Positions 1-7,171 are shown, counted from the stretch's first letter. The stretch is DNA of 11,712 nt from DAOQAK01 sp043801235 (GCA_043801235.1 JAZDMF010000256.1:1-11712), one strand, 5' to 3'. Translations and numbers: made by a program. The notes: generated by a model from the letters alone, not told the origin.

Positions 1-381
1 TGTGCCATTCCATATTACTATAAAACGATATGAATAATCTTCACAAACATCTAAGAAACCTCCGCTAATGTATAACTTTCCATCAGTGAAAGTATCAATA
101 TCTTCAACACCACCACCTACACCGCATGATAAGGAATCCCAATTTGAACCGTTAAAAACAGCAATACCTCTTCCCGGAACATTTGTGCCTCCATTTTCTG
201 TTGCAAAATTACCCCCCACATATAAAGCATCGTTGATAACTTCTAAACTTAATACTTCATAGGAAAGACTTGTGCTAAAACCTACGCCATTTCCTACCGC
301 ATGCCAGGTTTGTGCTTGTAAGTGCAGTTGGCAGTGGGCAGTCAACAGCAGGCAATAAATATAAATGTATTTTATTTTCAT
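1..381 (-). CDS. Exported propeller-like repeat protein, N-terminal part (runs off left edge)
   Basis: An open frame of 127 codons begins at ATG 381-379 and continues past base 1 without a stop, so only the N-terminus is present. The product starts MKIKYIYIYCLLLTAHCQ and has a short basic start, a hydrophobic core and an AQ-type cleavage site near residues 23-24, so it is probably exported by Sec. The mature part repeats a pattern of W-x-x-VG-x-G, ALYVGGNF, IAVFNGSNWDSL, KLYISGGF and a closing VIWNG. Aromatic, Gly-Gly and Asn-Gly-x-Trp signatures of this kind occur in Kelch- or beta-propeller-like repeats of Bacteroidota surface proteins; the fold is inferred. The start overlaps the preceding stop as TAATG, implying translational coupling to the giant gene. 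A T9SS sorting domain would be expected at the missing C-terminus but cannot be seen. The signal peptide is encoded by a 7-nt repeat. Confidence 0.85.
   Translation of the reverse strand, partial: MKIKYIYIYCLLLTAHCQLHLQAQTWHAVGNGVGFSTSLSYEVLSLEVINDALYVGGNFATENGGTNVPGRGIAVFNGSNWDSLSCGVGGGVEDIDTFTDGKLYISGGFLDVCEDYSYRFIVIWNGT
320..354 (-). repeat. Degenerate heptanucleotide tandem repeat inside a signal-peptide coding region
   Basis: On the plus strand five consecutive 7-mers read AAGTGCA, GTTGGCA, GTGGGCA, GTCAACA and GCAGGCA, consensus GTnGGCA. They encode residues 10-21, the hydrophobic core of the signal peptide of the left-edge gene. Because 7 is not a multiple of 3, gain or loss of one unit would shift the frame. 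The units are already diverged, so active slippage is uncertain. Confidence 0.7.
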
Positions 382-3300
382 TAATTAGTTTTTACAATGT
401 TCATTTTTTTGTATTCTATAATAATACCGTCGGTTTCCAGCCCATATAAATATATTCCTGACGTTAATTCACTTGCATCAACAATAATACTTACATTATT
501 TTTATTAAGACTTAACGAATTTACTTTTTTCCCGCTGGCATCATAAATATTCAAAACAGCATTAGTGCAATCATCAGGCAGTATATAATAAATTTCAGTT
601 TTATCCGATGCCGGATTGGGTACATTTTGCAATAAATAATTAAATTCAGAATTGCTTTCGGTTGAATAATCGTTGTTTATTATTTTTAAATTATTATTAA
701 TAAGTGTATCGCAGGCAAGCGAAAATTCCTCCCCATAAACAAGGCTCAGAATTCCCTGCGCATAGCTTGTAGCCAGTGTGGCCGGGCAATCAGCGGCTAT
801 TTCACGTATTGCAGCCACCTGTGTTGAATCCATATCGAATTCGTTTTTCCCGCTGCGCATCAAATTTAACTGTATGCCAGAAAGGGTGAGGATATCAATA
901 TTTTCATCCGAATTTCCGGGTATAACACTCATTTTTCCTATTACTGAACTGGAATCACCTTCACTCAGATAATAGCTCAATAAAATTTTATTTGTTTCTT
1001 CGGTATTTTCGGTTTCAAGTAAATTGACGGCGCTGTCTAAATCTAATGAATCCTTTTCCAGATAATAGCTTACAGCCATATTTAATATTAATTGGCGTTT
1101 ACTTTTAACCGATTTTATTTCATTGTTTATAGCAGTTAAGGTTCTGAAATCAGGATTGTATCCCTGCGCAGCTTTTATCTGCATTGATATACCCGGTGGT
1201 AATGATGCTAACTTGTTTAAAAGTACAGGAAGAACATCTTCCGATACGGGTGAATTGGGTATCATCACTTCTTTGAAATGCCCGGGAGTTACTTGTTTTG
1301 TGCGGTTAATATATGCAAGTATCACATCGTCTGATAAAGGCGAATTTGCAATTAGCAAATTCTTTAACTGTCCGGAATTATTATAAGAGTTTATTGCGCC
1401 TAACAAAAATTCTTTTTGACCTTTATCAAGATTATCATAAACCTGTGTAAATTCATTTTCCAATAAAGTTATACTATCAGCTAAAGCGGCAAGTTTATTA
1501 ATATTGCCCGAATTGCCATTACCAGAGGGTTCAACACAGGAAGTGGCAGGATCAAAGGGTTGATTATTGGCAAAATAATCGCCAATAGTAAAGGGTCCAA
1601 CAAGAACAGGTTTGGTAAAAGCTGGAAGATTATAAACGTATTTAAAAGGATAAGATATTGATTTTACTTGTTTTCTGTTTGCAGTATAAAATTGATCACC
1701 CGCACCTGAATAAGGATCAGTGGTAGGATTAACAATATTTCCCTGGTCAGCCAAAGTGTAACCTATATACCAGTTGAAATGATACCAGGGACTGGTTGTA
1801 ATTAACGCAGGGGTAAAAACATTACAATGAATCTGCAAATTTGAATTATCGCCGCTTGTATAAACACCGCGATTGCATGATAAAAACTCGTTCCCGTAAG
1901 TTTCGTAACCAATCATGCCACCGGACAATGCAGAAGAATATACTCTGATTCCATCATTTAACTTTCGGAATCTATTGTCTTTAACTGTAAATGCAGAAGA
2001 ATTGCGAAGATAAATACCCATTTGGTTATTTGGAATTGGATTATTTGTTGTTCCAAAATAATTTGTTTGGCTTATATTATCATATTTTCCTGCTTCTATA
2101 TAAATATGATTATTTGTAATTTTATTAAAAGTATTGCTCCATATTAGATTAGCGCCAAGTGGCGTGCTTGTTGTATTTTTTATAAAAATGCCTTCCGTTA
2201 ATTCGGTAAACAAATTGCCCGAAGGTTCAGAACTCTTCCTGATAATAAGTTTGGAATCATAAGAAACAATACCTTTTTCGGCATTTTTAAAAGTATTATC
2301 CCAATAAAACACATTTTTAGCGCCCCAAAGCAAGTTAGTGTACGGGCTGCGCCAGTTCCAATTAGCCGGAGCATAAGATAGGTTGTATTGGTTTGGGTAA
2401 AAATAAGAATTTCCGGTATGATAGCCGGGATCAAGTAAATGCCCTGTTGAAGAAACTCCGTCGAATATGCAATTTTTAAATTTGCTGCGGCTGTGAAAAT
2501 TGTATTTGGCAAATTTTATACTTACAGCATCTCCTTTAAAGGTATTAGTTCCGGTTGTCGCATCAATAATACCACCGCTGTAATGTAAACTAAACCCGGA
2601 ACCATTAGGTTTGCCTAATACAACTGCATTATGTGCATTATAAATGTTAGCATCTTCCAAATATACTTTCCCCTGATAAAGATTTCCATTCGAATTGATT
2701 TCCGTTTGTAAGCGGGTTGCAACACCCCACACTTCAATGCCTTGCCACATTACAATACATCTTCCACTTCCGGGAGGACAACAATCAATTCCATCTAAAG
2801 TTGAATTAATAATATTTAGTGTACCTGAATTTTTAACAATAATTTTTGAGTGTGGAGAGAATCTAATATACTTATTAGTAATGTTTAAAACGGCATTTTC
2901 TTCAACATATACATTTCCATGCAACGAAGTAACATTTATCGGCCATTCAACAGGACTCTGAGCTTGTGTAATAGTAATATCAGCATTTTTTGAATAAGGA
3001 TAATTTTCAGAGCAGCAGTTAGCTTCCTGGTCTAAGCTGTTATATTCATCATCTACATGGGGAGCAACATAAATATCATAACAGCATTCATTGTCGCATC
3101 CGGTTAAATTGTTAACTACTGACAAACAAACATGAAAAAGCCCTGGTTCGGAAAAACTGTGTAATTCTGTCATATTACCTGAAGTCGTTCCATCACCAAA
3201 ATCCCAATGATATGTACAATTTGTTGGATCAGGGTTGGCTGGTGTAAATGTAATATCATGCGTCATGCAGTAATCATTTGCAACATAAAAGGAGCAACTT

Positions 3301-5546
3301 GGTGTGATGTCTTGTATTGAAATAGTTTGAATTGCTGAGCAATCATTAGCATCAGTTACCGTTACTGTATATACCCCTGCTGAAAGATTATAAATTGCAT
3401 TTGTAGTCTGCCCTGTTGACCATTGATAAATAAATGGTAGCACTCCATTATTAACCGTTACTATTATATTACCTGGACTATTATTGCATAAATTCTGTGA
3501 TGAATAACTAATAGATAAAGGAGGGAAATTTATGACTTGAGTTACCAACCAATGATGTGATCCAATTTGACAGCAATTCCAAGGTATACAGACACATTGG
3601 CTATATTCTGAACAAATATGAACACAACATGGATCATATGAATTTTGGGACGAACAACTCGCTGCTTCAGGGTTATTATTACAGCACCAAGTTGAAACTG
3701 AACCACACTCTGGGGTTAACATTTCTATCCATTCTGTTTCCTCCCACATTCCACAACTACAATAATGCCATATAGAATTAGATGTAGAGATATAATTTAT
3801 TGGCACAGTTTGTACAGAGGGACACGGAGAATTTATTTGCGTGGTTTGACCATTGCTTATATCAGTATGCGTTTGATCTGATAATATATTAATGCTATCA
3901 AAAATATTTACAACTTGGGAGAGATAGCATTCATCAATCGTCTCAAAACGTATTCGGTAATATATGCCACTGTTGCTTAAAGTATCAACAAAATCATTGT
4001 ATAAAAATCTGCCATTTCCATGTTCGGTACTGTACAATATATTCTTGTAATAGCTAATATTTGTTGGATAATCATTAATATGAATATCAAATAAATTATT
4101 TGTACTAATTGAATTTTCTTCATAAAAAGATATACCATCATAACTTTTTTCTATGTTTATTTTTATTGAGTTTAAAATTGAATCTGCTTCCCAAACAATG
4201 TGTATTATACTGTCATGATATAATCGAGCAATAAAAAATTTGTAAATATTTGTACATTCTTGTAATGGTTGAATATTTACCCTCACACTATCCCAATCGC
4301 TACAACCTGCAAGGTCGGTAACGGTAAGAAAATATGTTGTGTTTTGCGCAGGGCTTACAACAATGCTTTGAGTTATTTCGCCCGTGCTCCATAAATAAAA
4401 GCCGGCAGGATTTGCTGTTAAAACAACAGTGTCGCCCACGTATATAATATTATCAGTATCGCTGCTTGTGATTATCGCTTCGATGGGTGCATAAGGAATA
4501 AAATTATTATTGTTGCTGAATGTTCCGTTAGTATATACCGAACCATTGTATATACCATTAATGCCGCCTGTGAAATTATAGGAATAAGATATCCGGTATA
4601 AACCGTCGGCAATATGCAAAATCCATGCAGGGTAATTCGCTTCAAGAGGAATAAGGAATACAAATTTTTGGCTTCCGTCAGCCGATGACTGCACCCTTGC
4701 AAAATATTTCGACAGAAATCCGCAATCATATCCGGTATATAATCTTAATTCTTCCTGTATTGTATAAATATCGTGTCCTTCAGATATAACTCCTGAACCC
4801 AGATCATCGAGGTATGAAGCAATGCCGGTTACGCAAGCGCAATTAATTTCGGTTGTGTTACAAAATGAAGCAGGCATAACAGAATTTCCGATATGGGAAT
4901 AGTCGAGCACATCCATGCATTCGGCTATAGTCGGAGGATTATCGGTATTACCCGTATGCCAGTTCAGCAGCTTTGCCATTTCCGATTGTGTGGAGTAGTC
5001 TAATGAGGCATAAGGCATGCTATTTACATACCTTCTGTATAAAAAAATATAAGAATAAATCATCGAAAATCTGCTGAGGCATACAGGAGTTTGTAAACTG
5101 CAATCCCCGCATGCTTTTATTGTTATTCCTGAGTTTATATTTGCTTCATTGTAATTTCCTGCAATATCAATGTATCCGATAGTTCCGTTAGCCAATTCAT
5201 AATCACTGTATATAAACCTGTAAACATGATATGTTTGTCCGGTTAGAGTTATACTACCCAATGAAGCAAAGTAGCCGGTGTCGTTTAAAAAGACATCGTC
5301 AAGCGACAGTATATTCGTTGTGCTATATGTATAATCCTGTTGTTCAATATTGACTGAAAACGGGATTTCGTCAATATAAGCATATAAGCTGTCGGGCAAT
5401 AATACCAGCGGTTTTGTGCAGGATGTGGAATAGGAATAAGGAAAAATATAAGTGAATGCTCTTGTACCTGACTGAAAGCATATCAAAAAAGTTGCCGTAA
5501 GCAGCATCATGCGGGATAATTGTTTCAAAGAATAGTTTCTTTTCAT
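381..5546 (-). CDS. Giant T9SS-targeted surface protein with SprB-like, PKD and beta-helix modules
   Basis: This is a 1721-residue predicted cell-surface or secreted protein. Residues 1-30 form a Sec signal peptide ending near GTRA. Residues 31-350 match nothing I recognise. An Ig/SprB-like module follows at about 352-424 (YLWSTGEIT), then a fibronectin-III-like segment at about 430-548 (EKSYDGISF). A cysteine cluster lies at 596-659, an SprB-like repeat at about 677-746 (YQWSTGQTT, VTVTDANDC) and a PKD domain at about 750-830 (WDFGDGT at 781-787). A right-handed parallel beta-helix is likely at about 850-1260. Residues 1345-1620 are mostly helical and include two 30-residue repeats. The C-terminus, about 1634-1717, is a type A sorting domain (LLQNVPNPASDKTEI, then SGIYLYGLETDG), the tag for export by T9SS. 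No catalytic motif is evident, so adhesin, scaffold or matrix roles are inferences. The gene lies 73 nt after the SET-like gene and overlaps the next start by one base. Confidence 0.93.
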   Translation of the reverse strand: MKRNYSLKQLSRMMLLTATFLICFQSGTRAFTYIFPYSYSTSCTKPLVLLPDSLYAYIDEIPFSVNIEQQDYTYSTTNILSLDDVFLNDTGYFASLGSITLTGQTYHVYRFIYSDYELANGTIGYIDIAGNYNEANINSGITIKACGDCSLQTPVCLSRFSMIYSYIFLYRRYVNSMPYASLDYSTQSEMAKLLNWHTGNTDNPPTIAECMDVLDYSHIGNSVMPASFCNTTEINCACVTGIASYLDDLGSGVISEGHDIYTIQEELRLYTGYDCGFLSKYFARVQSSADGSQKFVFLIPLEANYPAWILHIADGLYRISYSYNFTGGINGIYNGSVYTNGTFSNNNNFIPYAPIEAIITSSDTDNIIYVGDTVVLTANPAGFYLWSTGEITQSIVVSPAQNTTYFLTVTDLAGCSDWDSVRVNIQPLQECTNIYKFFIARLYHDSIIHIVWEADSILNSIKINIEKSYDGISFYEENSISTNNLFDIHINDYPTNISYYKNILYSTEHGNGRFLYNDFVDTLSNSGIYYRIRFETIDECYLSQVVNIFDSINILSDQTHTDISNGQTTQINSPCPSVQTVPINYISTSNSIWHYCSCGMWEETEWIEMLTPECGSVSTWCCNNNPEAASCSSQNSYDPCCVHICSEYSQCVCIPWNCCQIGSHHWLVTQVINFPPLSISYSSQNLCNNSPGNIIVTVNNGVLPFIYQWSTGQTTNAIYNLSAGVYTVTVTDANDCSAIQTISIQDITPSCSFYVANDYCMTHDITFTPANPDPTNCTYHWDFGDGTTSGNMTELHSFSEPGLFHVCLSVVNNLTGCDNECCYDIYVAPHVDDEYNSLDQEANCCSENYPYSKNADITITQAQSPVEWPINVTSLHGNVYVEENAVLNITNKYIRFSPHSKIIVKNSGTLNIINSTLDGIDCCPPGSGRCIVMWQGIEVWGVATRLQTEINSNGNLYQGKVYLEDANIYNAHNAVVLGKPNGSGFSLHYSGGIIDATTGTNTFKGDAVSIKFAKYNFHSRSKFKNCIFDGVSSTGHLLDPGYHTGNSYFYPNQYNLSYAPANWNWRSPYTNLLWGAKNVFYWDNTFKNAEKGIVSYDSKLIIRKSSEPSGNLFTELTEGIFIKNTTSTPLGANLIWSNTFNKITNNHIYIEAGKYDNISQTNYFGTTNNPIPNNQMGIYLRNSSAFTVKDNRFRKLNDGIRVYSSALSGGMIGYETYGNEFLSCNRGVYTSGDNSNLQIHCNVFTPALITTSPWYHFNWYIGYTLADQGNIVNPTTDPYSGAGDQFYTANRKQVKSISYPFKYVYNLPAFTKPVLVGPFTIGDYFANNQPFDPATSCVEPSGNGNSGNINKLAALADSITLLENEFTQVYDNLDKGQKEFLLGAINSYNNSGQLKNLLIANSPLSDDVILAYINRTKQVTPGHFKEVMIPNSPVSEDVLPVLLNKLASLPPGISMQIKAAQGYNPDFRTLTAINNEIKSVKSKRQLILNMAVSYYLEKDSLDLDSAVNLLETENTEETNKILLSYYLSEGDSSSVIGKMSVIPGNSDENIDILTLSGIQLNLMRSGKNEFDMDSTQVAAIREIAADCPATLATSYAQGILSLVYGEEFSLACDTLINNNLKIINNDYSTESNSEFNYLLQNVPNPASDKTEIYYILPDDCTNAVLNIYDASGKKVNSLSLNKNNVSIIVDASELTSGIYLYGLETDGIIIEYKKMNIVKTN
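1188..1367 (-). repeat. Two tandem 30-residue protein repeats (NSPLSDDV / NSPVSEDV)
   Basis: Residues 1394-1423 and 1424-1453 of the giant protein align without gaps. Both share a [LF]K-x-[LV][ML]I-x-NSP-[LV]-S-[DE]-DV core, followed by a hydrophobic stretch and a PG pair. I recall similar NSPLSDEVL-like motifs in the helical regions just before sorting domains of other large Bacteroidota proteins; this is memory, not a search result. The role is unknown, possibly a helical spacer. Confidence 0.7.
3570..3761 (-). other. Cysteine-rich segment of the giant protein (13 Cys in 64 residues)
   Basis: Residues 596-659 contain 13 cysteines, in order CSC, C, CC, C, CC, C, C-V-C and CC. The segment sits between the fibronectin-like and SprB-like modules, and Cys-Cys pairs recur later (NCCSE, DCCPP). 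In an exported protein these would be expected to form disulfides or bind metal. I do not recognise a named domain. Confidence 0.75.
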
Positions 5547-5619
5547 GATTTGGAGTTTAATATTTTGTTACTTCATTTTTTTTTATTTCATTATTAAGCA
5601 GGATTCTCCGGATGTACAT

Positions 5620-6132
5620 TTACCAGTATTTTATTAAAAACTTTACAGTATCGTCATTCGGAAAAAGATCAAGTATTTGCTGATAGCTTGCCGTTATTTC
5701 GGTATTAGGTCCTATGGTTGTAATAGCCCGCATCATAAGTCCCTGCGTAGTGTTAATTATTTCCGCATTGGGTGTTTGCGAGTCGTTTACAAACATCCCG
5801 ATGTTCGATTCGTAATAATCATCTATAAAAACACCTGTACCGGCAACCTTGATAAACGCCCATCCAATATCCAGCCCTGCAGTATAACTACCGGAAGAAT
5901 CGGTAAACAGCCCCACTCCGTTAATGGCAGATGGCTGTATGGCAAATGGAGCATTTTCCCAATCAATGTATGCAGGGAACTGCCCTGATTTGCTCCAGAA
6001 ATGAATCTTCTCACGGCTAAGTAAAGTATCTTTGTTCTGATACCTGAACTTCATAGTATAATTTACAATTGCCTGCGAATATACAAGCCCTGTAAAGCAG
6101 GAAAATAAAAACAGTAAGAATAATTTTTTCAT
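5620..6132 (-). CDS. Predicted exported SET-like domain protein
   Basis: The 170-residue product starts MKKLFLLFLFSCFTGLVYS, a typical signal peptide with likely cleavage before Q20. An LFSC lipobox at 9-12 is a weaker lipoprotein alternative. The mature part resembles a small SET domain. AIQPSAINGVGLF (64-76) fits the opening SET strand and its GxG-type turn. FVNDSQTPNAE (114-124) aligns with the hallmark F-x-NHS-C-x-PN motif. RAITTIGPNTEITASY (135-150) aligns with the closing R-x-I-x-x-G-E-E-I-x-x-Y segment and keeps the final Tyr. SET proteins normally transfer methyl groups from S-adenosylmethionine to lysine. Here His and Cys of NHSC are Asp and Gln, so cofactor binding may be altered or lost. 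Export is odd, because the cofactor is cytoplasmic. It is the first gene of the apparent three-gene unit, 73 nt before the giant gene. Gene call is firm; the SET assignment is from motif reading only. Confidence 0.85.
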   Translation of the reverse strand: MKKLFLLFLFSCFTGLVYSQAIVNYTMKFRYQNKDTLLSREKIHFWSKSGQFPAYIDWENAPFAIQPSAINGVGLFTDSSGSYTAGLDIGWAFIKVAGTGVFIDDYYESNIGMFVNDSQTPNAEIINTTQGLMMRAITTIGPNTEITASYQQILDLFPNDDTVKFLIKYW

Positions 6133-6290
6133 ATTGACCGGGTTTTAAGTAAAAATTTGAATAGGGGAAGTTACAAATAAATTTGGATACAAGTCAAGTT
6201 TATTTGAACTTTTTTATTGTTTACAGGTAGCTTTACGTATTTGTATAGGAGTTTTTACGGAGGTAAAGTACGGCTTACAGTGTCTGCCTT
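6133..6290. other. Upstream region of the SET-like gene
   Basis: This AT-rich stretch precedes the minus-strand SET-like gene and should hold the promoter of that transcription unit. On the minus strand a TTGACTTG near 6190-6197 lies upstream of a TTTATTTG near 6175-6182. Together they only loosely resemble the Bacteroidota -33 TTG and -7 TAnnTTTG elements, so no promoter is called with confidence. No gene is supported here. Confidence 0.35.
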
Positions 6291-6500
6291 TCTAATTAAT
6301 TGCCCGAACCGTTTGATTAATCCGAATATCCATTTGAATATATGTTTGAACAGTTTGCATAAACGTTCAGCCTGTTTACTCAGGCAATCAGGTTTTCTGC
6401 TTAAGTGTTTGAACCGTTTGATTAATCCGAAGATTATTTTGTTTAAACATCCGGGCAGTTTGCACAAGCGTTCGGTTTTTCGGCCTGAACGTTCTGCCCG
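6291..6500. repeat. Two imperfect 105-bp tandem repeat units
   Basis: Two units lie at 6291-6395 and 6396-6500. A 21-bp core (6306-6326) recurs without a mismatch at 6411-6431. A second core, 6351-6370, recurs at 6456-6475 with 17 of 20 bases matching. The bases between the cores have diverged. A shorter internal echo, GTTTGAAC[AC]GTTTG, appears inside unit 1 and at the start of unit 2. The period equals 35 codons, so both strands carry open frames with 35-residue repeats (6217-6522 plus, 6255-6467 minus). Neither resembles a known protein or has a persuasive ribosome site. A GCCTG/CAGGC hairpin lies at 6370-6385. Confidence 0.75.
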
Positions 6501-6525
6501 AATACTTGAGCTGCAGAACTGAATG

Positions 6526-6559
6526 CTTCAATGTTCCGATAAATTGATTAAACATTGAA
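6526..6559. repeat. Perfect 10-bp inverted repeat
   Basis: CTTCAATGTT at 6526-6535 is matched by AACATTGAAG at 6550-6559 across a 14-nt AT-rich loop. No T-tract follows, so it is not an obvious terminator. It lies about 200 nt upstream of the small helical protein gene. Confidence 0.55.
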
Positions 6560-6577
6560 GTTGAAAGCTTGATTATT

Positions 6578-6612
6578 CAATAGGAATATATTATGGAATT
6601 GTTTTTCCTATT
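6578..6612. repeat. 8-bp inverted repeat just downstream of the first dyad
   Basis: AATAGGAA at 6578-6585 pairs with TTCCTATT at 6605-6612 around a 19-nt AT-rich loop. It sits 18 nt after the 6526-6559 dyad, in the gene-free stretch before the plus-strand gene. It could be an operator, an RNA hairpin or chance. Confidence 0.4.
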
Positions 6613-6744
6613 CAGTCTGATTTGGAAGAAAAGAGTAAACAGGAATAATTTTATTTAAACGTTAAAAACTCTTAAAATTCAATAATAACGGCATAATACT
6701 TGCGTTAATCTTATTAGAATGTTTAACAATTAACAGTGACCAGA

Positions 6745-6751
6745 AAGAAGG
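6745..6751 (+). promoter_or_regulatory. Shine-Dalgarno-like site deciding the start at 6760
   Basis: AAGAAGG ends 8 nt before ATG 6760. This supports that ATG over the in-frame GTG at 6736, which would place the site inside the coding region. An AT-rich stretch with CATAATACTTGC at 6692-6703 could hold the promoter, but it matches the Bacteroidota consensus poorly. Confidence 0.5.
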
Positions 6752-6759
6752 TGTTTAAT

Positions 6760-7116
6760 ATGTCACGTCGGAAAAGGATCAGTTCAAAAATACTCGATAA
6801 TGCAAAGAAAAAGCTGGCAGGATTGAAGGCCATATCTGAAATCATTGATTTGGGGAACGGCCTATCAGCAGCAAGTTTTGAAGCAGCCATCACTGATGTC
6901 GAAAATACACTTGAGTTGAATAACGAACTTTTGGCTCAGGCTGATGCGGCTTTGAACGATTTCCTGAAAAAAGAAGCTGATCTTCGCGAAATGAGCCTCC
7001 GTATTACTGATGCGGTGGCATCGGTATACGGACACAACAGCAACGAATATGAAAAAGTAGGAAGAACCCGTAAAAGCGAATACAAACACCCGGTAAGAAA
7101 ACCTAAAGCCTCATAA
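6760..7116 (+). CDS. Small basic helical protein of unknown function
   Basis: The product from ATG 6760 is 118 residues, starting MSRRKRISSKILDNAKKKLAGLKAI. It has a strongly basic N-terminus, a middle region (about residues 18-95) that should be almost entirely helical and possibly coiled-coil, and a basic tail reading GRTRKSEYKHPVRKPKAS. Basic ends around a helical core suggest nucleic-acid or nucleoid association, but no defined DNA-binding domain is visible. I recall small proteins of this general shape, with an RRKRISS start and a TRKSE-x-K/R tail, as hypothetical proteins in Bacteroidota and cyanobacteria, sometimes in several copies; this needs a search. ATG 6760 is preferred over GTG 6736 because of the AAGAAGG site. 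The gene stands alone between a repeat-rich leader and a strong terminator, so it is probably monocistronic. Confidence 0.85.
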   Translation: MSRRKRISSKILDNAKKKLAGLKAISEIIDLGNGLSAASFEAAITDVENTLELNNELLAQADAALNDFLKKEADLREMSLRITDAVASVYGHNSNEYEKVGRTRKSEYKHPVRKPKAS

Positions 7117-7134
7117 CATTGCCCGATATGCCTT

Positions 7135-7171
7135 AACCCGCATTCAGTAATGAATTGCGGGTTTTTATTTT
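7135..7171 (+). terminator. Intrinsic terminator of the small helical protein gene
   Basis: AACCCGCA at 7135-7142 pairs with TGCGGGTT at 7156-7163. The stem extends through TTCA/TGAA with a one-base bulge and closes on a GTAA loop. A T-rich tract follows (TTTATTTT, 7164-7171). It begins 18 nt after the stop codon at 7116, in the right place and orientation. Confidence 0.9.

Noticed and set aside
2198..2512. Open frame of 104 codons on the minus strand within the giant gene
   Set aside because: Lies wholly inside a well-supported gene in another frame and shows no protein-like features of its own; the same holds for the frame at 4472-4729.
5576..5584. Run of nine T between the SET-like and giant genes as a terminator tail
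   Set aside because: The genes here are read on the minus strand, where the run is poly-A, and there is no paired stem before it.
5620..6132. SET-like protein as a lipoprotein through LFSC at residues 9-12
   Set aside because: Possible, but the following hydrophobic stretch and the VYS-Q site fit ordinary signal peptidase cleavage better.
6133..6290. Clear sigma promoter for the SET-like operon
   Set aside because: Candidate -33 and -7 elements match the Bacteroidota consensus too poorly to be called as a feature.
6306..6431. Possible CRISPR, since an identical 21-bp sequence recurs
   Set aside because: Only two copies, spaced 105 bp apart, with a second conserved core between them. No array, leader or cas gene is present.
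6255..6467. Open frame of 70 codons on the minus strand, basic and amphipathic
   Set aside because: Same tandem repeat read on the other strand. The pattern is interesting but not enough to call a gene, so it is kept as part of the repeat finding.
6217..6522. Open frame of 101 codons on the plus strand
   Set aside because: It overlaps the tandem repeat, resembles no known protein, has no persuasive ribosome site, and its 35-residue repeats are explained by the 105-bp DNA period.
6736..6759. GTG start for the small helical protein, adding eight residues
   Set aside because: The AAGAAGG site is well placed for ATG 6760 and would lie inside the coding region if GTG were used; the product from ATG begins with a plausible basic N-terminus.
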